Assembly (NCBI RefSeq): GCF_900103545.1
Contig: NZ_FNHH01000012.1
Location: 1 to 64,000 of the forward strand
DNA length: 64,000 nt
From: Daejeonella rubra
GTDB taxonomy: Bacteria; Bacteroidota; Bacteroidia; Sphingobacteriales; Sphingobacteriaceae
Direction of reading: 5' to 3'
Of this stretch, positions 8,476 to 15,940 are shown in pieces. The first letter of the stretch is position 1, and every line of letters begins with the position of its first letter. Both the position numbers and the translations under genes were made by a program. Under the pieces are notes generated by a model. The model ran no database searches. It worked only from the letters and a program-made list of their open reading frames with translations, and was not told the DNA's origin.

Positions 8476-9200
8476 AAAAACGAATATTCATAATTTATCA
8501 GTAAACCTTAGCGTCTTGGCGAGCCATCCTGTCGATACGTTTTCCTGTGGTCGTTATTCCCACCGTACCACAAGCTAACTTGCCTTAAAAAAATAAACCA
8601 ACCATAAAACAAATGTCATTCCGAATCCTGCCCTTCAGCAGGTAAGGAAACTTAGTGAGTAAGGCACAAATTTGGCTCTATGGATAGGTGAAGAAAGAAT
8701 CTCGCTAAGACGCAAAGACGCGATTGCAGGTTATAAAACGAATGATCATAAATAATCAGTAAACCTTTGCGTCTTAGCGTCTTGGCGAGCCATCCTCTCG
8801 ATACGTTTTCCTGTGGTCGTTATTCCCACCGTACCACAAGCTAATGTGCCTGAAAAAGATAAAAATCCATCTAAAACGAATGTCATTCCGAATCCTGCCC
8901 TTCAGCAGGTGAGGAAACTTTGTGATTAAGGCACAAAATTGGCTCTATGGATAGGTGAAGAAAGAATCTCGCTAAGACGCAAAGACGCGATTGCAGGTTA
9001 TAAAACGAATGATCATAAATAATCAGTAAACCTTTGCGTCTTAGCGTCTTGGCGAGCAACCCTGTCGATAAGTTTTCCTGTGGTCTTTGTTCCCCCCGTA
9101 GCACAAGCTAACGTGCCTTAAAAAAATAAACCAATCATAAAACAAATGTCATTCCGAATCCTGCCCTTAAGCAGGTGAGGAAACTTAGAGAGAAAGGAGA
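8476..9200. repeat. Tandem non-coding repeat, three copies of about 260 bp
   Basis: Three head-to-tail copies begin near 8476, 8732 and 9001; the anchor GTAAACCTT recurs at 8501, 8759 and 9026. Each unit contains the GCGTCTTGGCGAGC stretch, an inverted repeat TGTGGT...ACCACA and an ATTCCGAATCCTGCCCTT stretch. Copies 1 and 2 also have CTCGCTAAGACGCAAAGACGCG, which is the complement of the GCGTCTTAGCG part of the next copy, so unit junctions can form long hairpins. Copy 3 is cut short at its 3' side. No convincing coding frame runs through it. Confidence 0.9.
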
Positions 9201-9448
9201 GCCAAGAACCAAGAGTCAAGATGATGAATTGGTAGTTTGAAATTACCGGTATTTTTTCAGATCAGAATAAAATACCCTGTTCTGGGTATTCCATTATTAG
9301 TATTACTGATTTAAATTTGATCTGAATGATGAATATTGGTCCATTGACCAATCAAAACATTTATTGAGAAAAGAATAATACATGGTTAACCTTTAATTAA
9401 GGCAGTCCGGAAATCTAATTTTCGAATTGCCTTTTTTTATTGACCATT

Positions 9449-10243
9449 CTAGAGTCCATTTGCTCTCACCGTGATCTCAGCAATATCCAGAACCTTCACT
9501 TCTTCCTCTTTATTGAAGTTTTTAACCCCATCGCTTAACATGGTCATGCAAAAAGGACAGGAAGATGCCACGATATTTGGCTGAAGCGCTAAAGCTTCAT
9601 CTATTCGCTCAATATTGATGTCTTTTGTCCCTTTTTCAGGCTCTTTAAACATCTGCGCTCCACCTGCACCACAACATAGCCCATTCGACTTACAGCGTTT
9701 CATTTCAACCAGCTCTGCATCCAGAATTTCCAGCGCCTTACGTGGAGCTTCATATACACCATTGGCACGTCCCAGATAGCATGGATCATGGAAAGTGATC
9801 TTCTTTCCTTTAAATGATTCACCACCTTCGGCCTTCAGTTTTCCTTCATCAATAAGCTGCTGAATTAACTGGGAGTGATGGATTACTTCATAATTACCAC
9901 CAAGTCCGGGGTATTCATTTTTTATGGTGTTAAAACAATGAGGACAGCCGGTTACGATCTTTTTTATCTCATAGCCATCCAAAACCTGAATATTGGTCAT
10001 GGCCTGCATCTGGAAAAGGAATTCGTTGCCTGCACGTTTTGCAGGATCACCGGTACAACTTTCTTCTGTACCAAGGATCGCGTAATTAATGCCGACATGA
10101 TGCAGGATCTTACAGATGTCACGGGTGATCTTTTGGGCACGTTCATCAAAACTGCCCGCACATCCAACCCAGAATAAGATATCTGGTGTTTCACCTTTTG
10201 CAGCCATTTCGGCCATTGTTGGGATGTTGATTGATGTATCCAT
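9449..10243 (-). CDS. CCG-domain (Fe-S)-binding oxidoreductase subunit, HdrB/GlcF-like
   Basis: This 264-residue soluble protein has two cysteine-rich CCG-type domains like those in heterodisulfide reductase HdrB/D, GlcF and LutA. Domain 1 has VGCAGSFDERA, ESCTGDPAKRAGNE and TGCPHCFNT. Domain 2 has HDPCYLGRANGVYE, KSNGLCCGAGGAQMF and SSCPFCMTM. These usually carry an unusual 4Fe-4S site for two-electron chemistry. It is the second gene of a unit with the membrane Fe-S protein just upstream, 138 bases away across a palindromic repeat. Electron donor and acceptor cannot be told. Confidence 0.88.
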   Translation of the reverse strand: MDTSINIPTMAEMAAKGETPDILFWVGCAGSFDERAQKITRDICKILHHVGINYAILGTEESCTGDPAKRAGNEFLFQMQAMTNIQVLDGYEIKKIVTGCPHCFNTIKNEYPGLGGNYEVIHHSQLIQQLIDEGKLKAEGGESFKGKKITFHDPCYLGRANGVYEAPRKALEILDAELVEMKRCKSNGLCCGAGGAQMFKEPEKGTKDINIERIDEALALQPNIVASSCPFCMTMLSDGVKNFNKEEEVKVLDIAEITVRANGL

Positions 10244-10381
10244 TTCTGTTGTCTGTTATCGGTTGTCTGAGGTCTGAAGTCTGAGGTATGAGGTATGAGG
10301 TATGAATTAGGTTGCCTGTTATTGGTTATCTGTTGGCTGATAACCCGATAGCTATCGGGTGACAACAGACAACTGATAACA
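10244..10381. repeat. Short repeat cluster with an 18-bp perfect palindrome
   Basis: The spacer between the two Fe-S genes holds degenerate iterations of TCTGAGGTCTGAAG and GAGGTATGAGGTATGA. A perfect palindrome ACCCGATAGCTATCGGGT follows at 10343-10360. The same 16-bp core sits inside the tRNA-Phe gene at 14.85 kb. Confidence 0.85.
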
Positions 10382-11680
10382 TTAAATTTTCGCCCAATTA
10401 GCCCTATTTGCCGGAGAGTACTTCCATGGCGCTCCGTTATTTTCAATATTTCCGAACATATTATTCAGGCTGCCGGGTGCCTGTGCTTCTTCCATGACGG
10501 AATATCTTCTTAATTCGACAATGATAGCAAGAGGATCAATATTCACGGGACAAGCATCTGTGCAAGCATTACAGGTGGTACAGGCCCAGATCTCTTCCCT
10601 GCTGATATAACTGTCCAGTAAAGATTTACCGTCCTGATGATCTTTGCCATGCTTATCTATGTTATTTCCCACTTCTACCATGCGGTCGCGGGTATCCATC
10701 ATGATCTTGCGGGGAGAGAGTAGCTTGCCTGTCATGTTCGCCGGACAAACAGAGGTACACCTTCCGCATTCCGTACAGGTATAGGCATCCATTAGGTTTT
10801 TCCAGGTCAGATCGGAGACATCCTTTGCACCGAATCGTCCTCCTTCCGGTACAGGCTCCGGGATATATGCCGGATCAAGCATGGCTTTAACCTCATTGCT
10901 TACCGAAGCCATGTTCGAAAATTCACCCTTAGGCTCCAGGTTCGAATAATAGGTATTGGGGAAAGCCATAATAATATGGAAATGCTTGGAATAGGGGAGG
11001 TAGTTTAAAAAAGCGAAGATCCCGACAATGTGGAACCACCAGCAGAATCGTTCAATGGCAATGAGTGCTGATTCTGAATCGGGCAGGATTGGCAAAAGAA
11101 AACTGCTCACCGGGAATGAACCGGCAAGGATATAATGTGATGAACCTAATTGCTGTAATTTTTGATCTGCCGCATTCATAAACAGAAATGCAGTCATCAG
11201 AAATACTTCAATGATCAGAATGATATTTGCATCAGATCTTGGCCATTTGGTCATCTCCGTGCCAGTAAAGCGTTTCAGTTTAATGATATTTCTCCGGGCA
11301 TAAAATGCAACAACTCCGAAAAGCACTAAAGCGGCCAGAACCTCGAACGAAGCGATCAACACATTATATAAGCCACCAAGAGGAGCCGCGAAGATGCGGT
11401 GAGTGCCGAATAAACCATCGATAATGATCTCCAGTACTTCCAGATTAATGACTACAAATCCGACATAGACAAAGAGATGCAGGATAGCAGCAACCGGACG
11501 CTTAACCATTTTTGATTGGCCAAAGGCTACTTTGAGCATTGTGACAAGACGTTCTGTCGGTCTGTCGGAACGATCTGTATCCTTTCCGAGATTGATATTC
11601 CGGATGATCTTACGAACATTCAGGCTAAACAGGGCTATTGCAGCAGCGGTAATGATCAGGAAAATGACTTGTAGAACCAT
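10382..11680 (-). CDS. Membrane-anchored 4Fe-4S oxidoreductase (NarI-like plus ferredoxin domain)
   Basis: The 432-residue protein has an N-terminal membrane part with about five helices (residues 1-260) resembling NarI/HdrE-type quinone-interacting subunits. A cytoplasmic ferredoxin-type domain follows with two clusters: CTECGRCTSVCPANMTGKLL and CTTCNACTDACPVNID. With the CCG protein downstream it forms a likely quinone-linked electron-transfer unit, analogous to HdrDE or GlcF-type assemblies. No cognate flavoprotein gene is adjacent, so the substrate is unknown. The ATG at 11680 begins a hydrophobic helix. Confidence 0.87.
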   Translation of the reverse strand: MVLQVIFLIITAAAIALFSLNVRKIIRNINLGKDTDRSDRPTERLVTMLKVAFGQSKMVKRPVAAILHLFVYVGFVVINLEVLEIIIDGLFGTHRIFAAPLGGLYNVLIASFEVLAALVLFGVVAFYARRNIIKLKRFTGTEMTKWPRSDANIILIIEVFLMTAFLFMNAADQKLQQLGSSHYILAGSFPVSSFLLPILPDSESALIAIERFCWWFHIVGIFAFLNYLPYSKHFHIIMAFPNTYYSNLEPKGEFSNMASVSNEVKAMLDPAYIPEPVPEGGRFGAKDVSDLTWKNLMDAYTCTECGRCTSVCPANMTGKLLSPRKIMMDTRDRMVEVGNNIDKHGKDHQDGKSLLDSYISREEIWACTTCNACTDACPVNIDPLAIIVELRRYSVMEEAQAPGSLNNMFGNIENNGAPWKYSPANRANWAKI

Positions 11681-11962
11681 ATTGGTATAGGTTTATTCAG
11701 CTAAAATAGGAATTATACCGGAAATGCAATTACTATGCATGCATAATATTAAATTAGAAACAATTTAATTAGGGTACTCAGACCTTGAGTGGTGTTTTTA
11801 ATACGAAATAAAATTCCTGAGTTGAAAATTCCTGAATAGGTTCGTTCAGTGGATCTTAAGGGGTTAGGGGCGATTTCCTTTCAGGTTATACGAAAATTGA
11901 AGCGGATTCAATCCAACTGATGCATCTGAAACTCTTATAGGCTATACTTCGTTTTTAAGCTT

Positions 11963-12388
11963 TTAATTTTTTCTTTCATATTCCAGTCCGGGACCATCAC
12001 ACATCGACCAGGTTCCAACAAGTTTATTATCTGATTTTAATGATAGATTTTCAGTTTGATGTGCATAGCAGTTCCCAATAATTTCGTTATTGGTATCATG
12101 AGTTAATTCAAGCAGTTTCCCATCTGCAGTAGCAATAAATTTAAAATTCCCTGATGCATCATAATTAATTCCGCCTCGTTCTCTATGCTTAATAAATGTT
12201 CCGTCAGCTTTCAATAAATAATATTCCTGCCATTCCATGTTTTCTCCGGTTCTCTCTGAATTTGGAATTTGGCCGGTCATTTTTACCAAAGTCCATTTTT
12301 GGGGATATTTATTTATATCGAAATTATTATCCTTTGAGCAGGAAAATAGTGCACATAGTATGAATAATACTAAAAATGATTTCTTCAT
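11963..12388 (-). CDS. Small lipoprotein, lipocalin-like candidate
   Basis: The 141-residue product has a clear lipoprotein signal (MKKSFLVLFILCALFSC, lipid-modified Cys17 followed by SKDN). The mature part starts with a QKWTLVKMTGQ strand and contains a YYLLKADGTFIKHRE stretch. This pattern is common in lipocalin-like domains of Bacteroidota lipoproteins. No partner gene is evident and the assignment to that fold is inference. Confidence 0.7.
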   Translation of the reverse strand: MKKSFLVLFILCALFSCSKDNNFDINKYPQKWTLVKMTGQIPNSERTGENMEWQEYYLLKADGTFIKHRERGGINYDASGNFKFIATADGKLLELTHDTNNEIIGNCYAHQTENLSLKSDNKLVGTWSMCDGPGLEYERKN

Positions 12389-12788
12389 ATTTCTTTTTTA
12401 ACAGCTAACAATATTAAACATAATAGATTGCTATAAATTCCCTATTATGGGTTATCTTAACGATCAGTGTATGATTTCAGTTACATAAGTTCTGATATTC
12501 CCACATATCTTTTCAATTGCCAGAAGGCCAGGATCGAGGCCAAAGGGGCTTCAATAGATTTAGCAGTCAGCTGCAGAGAAGCAAGTTGAATGAGATGAAC
12601 AGAATTCCGGTAGATGTGCTAATCTGGCCGATAGTATTGAAAGTGTAGTATAAAGCAGATTTCTCCTAATCTCTAGCATTCAGGTAATTAGCCCATATTT
12701 TTTGATGTTCAGATTGTTTCTCCCTGATTGGGAAAGCAATTATTGCTGAAATTTTTCAAATAATATTTTCATAAACGAAAAAAGACAC
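12389..12788. other. Intergenic region upstream of tRNA-Phe
   Basis: About 400 bases without a supported gene. A short open stretch around 12520-12587 ends in stops in all frames and I could not match it to any family. Confidence 0.4.
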
Positions 12789-12796
12789 TACATTTG
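12789..12796 (+). promoter_or_regulatory. -7 box of tRNA-Phe promoter
   Basis: TACATTTG matches TAnnTTTG and lies 27 bases before the mature tRNA 5' end. The second tRNA-Phe copy at 14.79 kb has TGCGTTTG at the corresponding place, which departs from the consensus at the second base. Confidence 0.6.
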
Positions 12797-12823
12797 CAGT
12801 CCCGAACAAAACGGGTATGGTCC

Positions 12824-12896
12824 GGTACCATAGCTCAGTCGGTAGAGCAAAGGACTGAAAATCCTTGTGTCGCTGGTTCGATTCCAGCTGGTACCA
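12824..12896 (+). tRNA. tRNA-Phe (GAA)
   Basis: A complete 73-nt cloverleaf: acceptor GGTACCA/TGGTACC, D-stem GCTC/GAGC, anticodon stem AAGGA/TCCTT with loop CTGAAAA (anticodon GAA), and T-arm GCTGG-TTCGATT-CCAGC. CCA is not encoded. A weak hairpin AGGCTCC/GGGGCCT at 12904-12923 with a T-rich tail may end transcription. Confidence 0.95.
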
Positions 12897-13276
12897 CACT
12901 CAGAGGCTCCTTAATTGGGGCCTTTGTTGTTTAATTCCAGCTCGTAAAGCCACTTTTGCTAGTAAGTGTCTTAAGAAGTGGCTAACACACTCCTTGACAC
13001 AAGCCGCTAAGTCACCTCCGGATTCTGTCGCTAAACCACACTTTTTGTCTCCCGTAATGGCGACAGATTAATAGAATAAAGCTACAAACCTAATATATCG
13101 ATTTATAAATGAACGAAATTAATTTTAAGTTGCAGATGATTTGTGTAATGTAAATTAGTCTGAAGGCTAAAGCTAGAGACTCTATTCTTAACTCTCCAGT
13201 GGAATTTCTGATTAAATTCATAATTGATTTAAGCATTCATTGATGGTGATCACCTGGTTTAATACCAATAGTATTT
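12897..13276. other. Inverted repeats between tRNA-Phe and the Fic gene
   Basis: Two imperfect hairpins are visible: AGCCACTT/AAGTGGCT (12957-12992) and CTGTCGC/GCGACAG (13025-13066). No integrase or transposase fragment could be recognised. A 68-codon frame over 12865-13071 starts inside the tRNA and is not credible. Confidence 0.5.
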
Positions 13277-13376
13277 ATTCGCATTAAAAATATTAATTTT
13301 TAATGCGAATGCTATTTCGGAGATATGCTTTAATGTCATAATTTCCTATTGACATTAAAAATTTAATTTTTTAATG
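13277..13376 (+). promoter_or_regulatory. Three inverted repeats with a shared half-site upstream of fic
   Basis: IR1 (13277-13310) is a perfect inverted repeat with arms ATTCGCATTAAAAAT. IR2 pairs TTTAATGTCA (13329-13338) with TGACATTAAA (13350-13359). IR3 (13353-13376) pairs CATTAAAAA with TTTTTTAATG and overlaps IR2. All share a half-site close to CATTAAA/TTTAATG. They cover the 120 bases ahead of the Fic start and are best read as operators. Confidence 0.7.
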
Positions 13377-13395
13377 CTTAATATTATATTTGTAT

Positions 13396-14517
13396 ATGGC
13401 ATACCCAATCAATCCCGACAGGAACCTGCCCTGGAACGGACTTCCGGACTTACCTATCGATAAGGAGCTTTATCAGGATCTCGATATCTATGAACAATTA
13501 GGGAACGCAAAAGCCGCCCTGGCGCGTTTGCATGGCCGAAGTATTGTTATTCCTAATCAAGGACTGCTCATCAATTCGATTAGTTTGCAGGAAGCAAAGG
13601 CATCGAGCGCGATTGAGAATATTTTCACCACCGACAACGAACTTTATAAAGCTTTTAGCGAACAAAATATCAGTCAGGCTAACGGACCGGCCAAAGAAGT
13701 ATTATATTACCGTGAGGCGCTCTGGGACGGCTTTCAGTACTTAGGAGAGAATCAGCGGGTGGATGTCAATTACTTTATCAAAATTTACCGGATTGTCAGC
13801 CAGTTTTCTGATGGCATCCGCACACCGATTGCACAGACCGTGATCAAAGAAGGCGGAACCGGCCCAAATGCCGGAAAAACGTTTTATACACCACCGCGTG
13901 GAAAAGGCGTTTTAGAGTTCAAAATGGGAAATCTGGTTGATTTTCTAAATGACGACACGAAATATCCGATCGATCCGCTGCTGAAAATGGCTATCGGACA
14001 CTATCAATTTGAGGCCATACACCCATTCCGTGACGGTAACGGGCGTACTGGCAGAATCTTTAATATCAATTACCTGACTCAAAAAGGTCTTCTAGACTAT
14101 CCGATTCTATTTTTAAGTAAATTCATTATCGATCATAAAGATGACTATTACTCCGGGCTTGTGGGTATTACGCAGCGGGGAAGCTGGAAAACCTGGTTGA
14201 TGTATATGTTGAAAGCGGTGGAGGTCACATCGAATATAACCTACGACAAGATCAACGATATTATATCAGCTAAAGATGCTATCCTCTCGGCAGTAGAAGC
14301 CGATACAGATATTCAGCGTCCGGATCAGCTGGTCGAAGCCATTTTTACCCAACCGTTCACTAAAGTCAGACATTTGGTAGAAAGCCGGACCTATGCCGAG
14401 AATACGGCCCGGCGATACCTGGAGCTGCTGACCGGTATGGGCATATTGGAAAAGCGCGAAGTCGGTAAAGGTTTTTATTACCTGAATCTTGAGTTATATC
14501 GAATTCTCTCGGCTTAG
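13396..14517 (+). CDS. Class II Fic family adenylyltransferase
   Basis: Fic proteins transfer AMP from ATP to Ser/Thr/Tyr of target proteins. Numbering from the TTG at 13390, the inhibitory motif SSAIEN is at residues 72-77, N-terminal to the Fic core as in class II. The catalytic motif HPFRDGNGRTGR is complete at 211-222, so the enzyme should be active but auto-inhibited. The C-terminus (about 320-375) looks like a winged helix (TKVRHLVESRTYAENTARRY, then GILEKREVGKGFYYLN). I prefer ATG 13396 over TTG 13390 as start. A TATATTTG box (13385-13392) directly abuts the start, so a leaderless message is possible. The gene lies alone between two tRNA-Phe copies. Confidence 0.93.
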   Translation: MAYPINPDRNLPWNGLPDLPIDKELYQDLDIYEQLGNAKAALARLHGRSIVIPNQGLLINSISLQEAKASSAIENIFTTDNELYKAFSEQNISQANGPAKEVLYYREALWDGFQYLGENQRVDVNYFIKIYRIVSQFSDGIRTPIAQTVIKEGGTGPNAGKTFYTPPRGKGVLEFKMGNLVDFLNDDTKYPIDPLLKMAIGHYQFEAIHPFRDGNGRTGRIFNINYLTQKGLLDYPILFLSKFIIDHKDDYYSGLVGITQRGSWKTWLMYMLKAVEVTSNITYDKINDIISAKDAILSAVEADTDIQRPDQLVEAIFTQPFTKVRHLVESRTYAENTARRYLELLTGMGILEKREVGKGFYYLNLELYRILSA

Positions 14518-14785
14518 CAATTTCATTGGACTGGGAATTCCGGTGATTTATTTGTAGCGAAGCACTAATAACGATCGTGGTCTGGTAAGAGCATTACAAG
14601 CTGAGTAGCTTTTCGTTCCTACGGTACTCTTTATATCTGATTCCACTATGGTAAAACAGGATATATGATCGATTATTAAGTTTAGTGGTAGTAATAATTT
14701 TTGGTTCGGTGTACATCTGACGCATAAGTGACGCAATAATAGTCAGTAGCTTAAATAATGGGTTAAAACTGCGTTTGTATGGTCT

Positions 14786-14873
14786 GGTACCATAGCTCAG
14801 TCGGTAGAGCAAAGGACTGAAAATCCTTGTGTCGCTGGTTCGTCCCGATAGCTATCGGGACCAGCTGGTACCA
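14786..14873 (+). tRNA. tRNA-Phe (GAA) copy with palindrome inserted in the T-loop
   Basis: It is identical to the tRNA-Phe at 12824 from the acceptor stem through TTCG of the T-loop, and again from CCAGC to the 3' end. The last three T-loop bases (ATT) are replaced by the perfect palindrome TCCCGATAGCTATCGGGA (14843-14860), making it 15 nt longer. The extra hairpin would stack on the T-stem and destroy the T-loop, so this copy is probably a non-functional tRNA. Confidence 0.85.
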
Positions 14874-14880
14874 CCGGAAA

Positions 14881-14906
14881 GCCTCAGAGAAATCTGAGGC
14901 TTTTTT
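14881..14906 (+). terminator. Terminator after second tRNA-Phe
   Basis: Arms GCCTCAGA and TCTGAGGC flank a short loop and are followed by six T. It lies eight bases after the tRNA 3' end. Just beyond it, at 14916-14937, GGGTACA is repeated directly (GGGTACAAAATTGGGTACA). Confidence 0.85.
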
Positions 14907-15044
14907 GATTTTCAGGGGTACAAAATTGGGTACACTAAAGCCTTTTCAATACTTTTAAGCACAATCAAATGGCTCAATTTGCCCATTCCTTCAAATATCA
15001 ACCCTTTGAGAGTGGCTCAGGATGCCCAGATTAGTCCAGATTAT

Positions 15045-15545
15045 TCACTTACACTCAACCGGCTCAAATTGAAATCTGGCAATTTCGAAATTGATAGGTT
15101 TATTGGTAACAAAATAAGATTTCCCAACATAGGTTTCAATATCCCCAACCCCGAGTATCAATTTATCACCCTTTTTCAAAAAGGCTAATGGGTTTTTGAA
15201 AACAGTCTTATTGATGGTGCCACTGGTGTATGAATAGTCAACAAATAAGGTGTCGCCCCTGAAATTTCCTGCTATCTGCCCCTGATTAAGAATTTTTTCT
15301 AAGGTATTTGGCTTCAACTCTCCAAAATTAATAATCAGGTCACCCGTTACTTTACCCTTCTCATCTGTTCTAATCTTCATAGTGGCAGTATCTGTTTCGT
15401 ATATAGCCGTATAACACTTGTCACCATAATTTTTCTCATTTTCCAGACTGTCAGCTAATTGTTTAGCATTGTCTTTTGTCCCCTGATTACAACTTACAAG
15501 CATCAAGGAACCAATAAAAGCGAAGAAATAGAATGTTTTTTTCAT
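15045..15545 (-). CDS. Hypothetical lipoprotein
   Basis: The 166-residue protein has a lipoprotein signal (MKKTFYFFAFIGSLMLVSC, Cys19 followed by NQGTK). The mature part has a short helical segment and then predicted beta-strands (CYTAIYETDTATMKIRTDE). Similar secreted lipoproteins of unknown function are frequent in Sphingobacteriaceae. No domain is recognised and no operon partner is adjacent. Confidence 0.72.
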   Translation of the reverse strand: MKKTFYFFAFIGSLMLVSCNQGTKDNAKQLADSLENEKNYGDKCYTAIYETDTATMKIRTDEKGKVTGDLIINFGELKPNTLEKILNQGQIAGNFRGDTLFVDYSYTSGTINKTVFKNPLAFLKKGDKLILGVGDIETYVGKSYFVTNKPINFEIARFQFEPVECK

Positions 15546-15940
15546 ACTAAGTAAATTAAATTAGTGAATTCTAATAGCAAACATTAAAAATGAAGCCTAA
15601 ATATTCTATAAGTATTGTATTATAGATACATATTTAAAAATATAACAATTCATTTCAGTTCTCAAAATACCGATATCCGCTGTTGATATTAACAGCAGCA
15701 AGAGGAAATAGTTCTAAATTCATTCTTAAATTCATTTACTATCTTATTATCTATAACTGTTTTCTTAATATGGCATCATTTGAACTGAACCTTTACTGAA
15801 TGAAAGGAGCATTTTAAAACTCAAGAAGTAGCATAACTTACGGAAATAATAAATATTACATTTATTAATAAATTTTCTGATAGGATATATGGTTTAACCA
15901 AAACGAGATCAAAACCCCTTGTCCGATTTTTTCCCATTTC
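15546..15940. other. AT-rich intergenic region
   Basis: Nearly 400 bases between two minus-strand genes. I see no gene, RNA or clear terminator hairpin here. Confidence 0.5.

Noticed and set aside
8476..9200. A protein-coding frame through the tandem repeat (for example the 73-codon minus-strand frame at 8883-9104)
   Set aside because: It exists only because of the repeat and has no family match, start signal or continuity across units.
12865..13071. 68-codon frame starting inside tRNA-Phe
   Set aside because: It begins in the tRNA and shows no domain; the DNA has inverted repeats instead.
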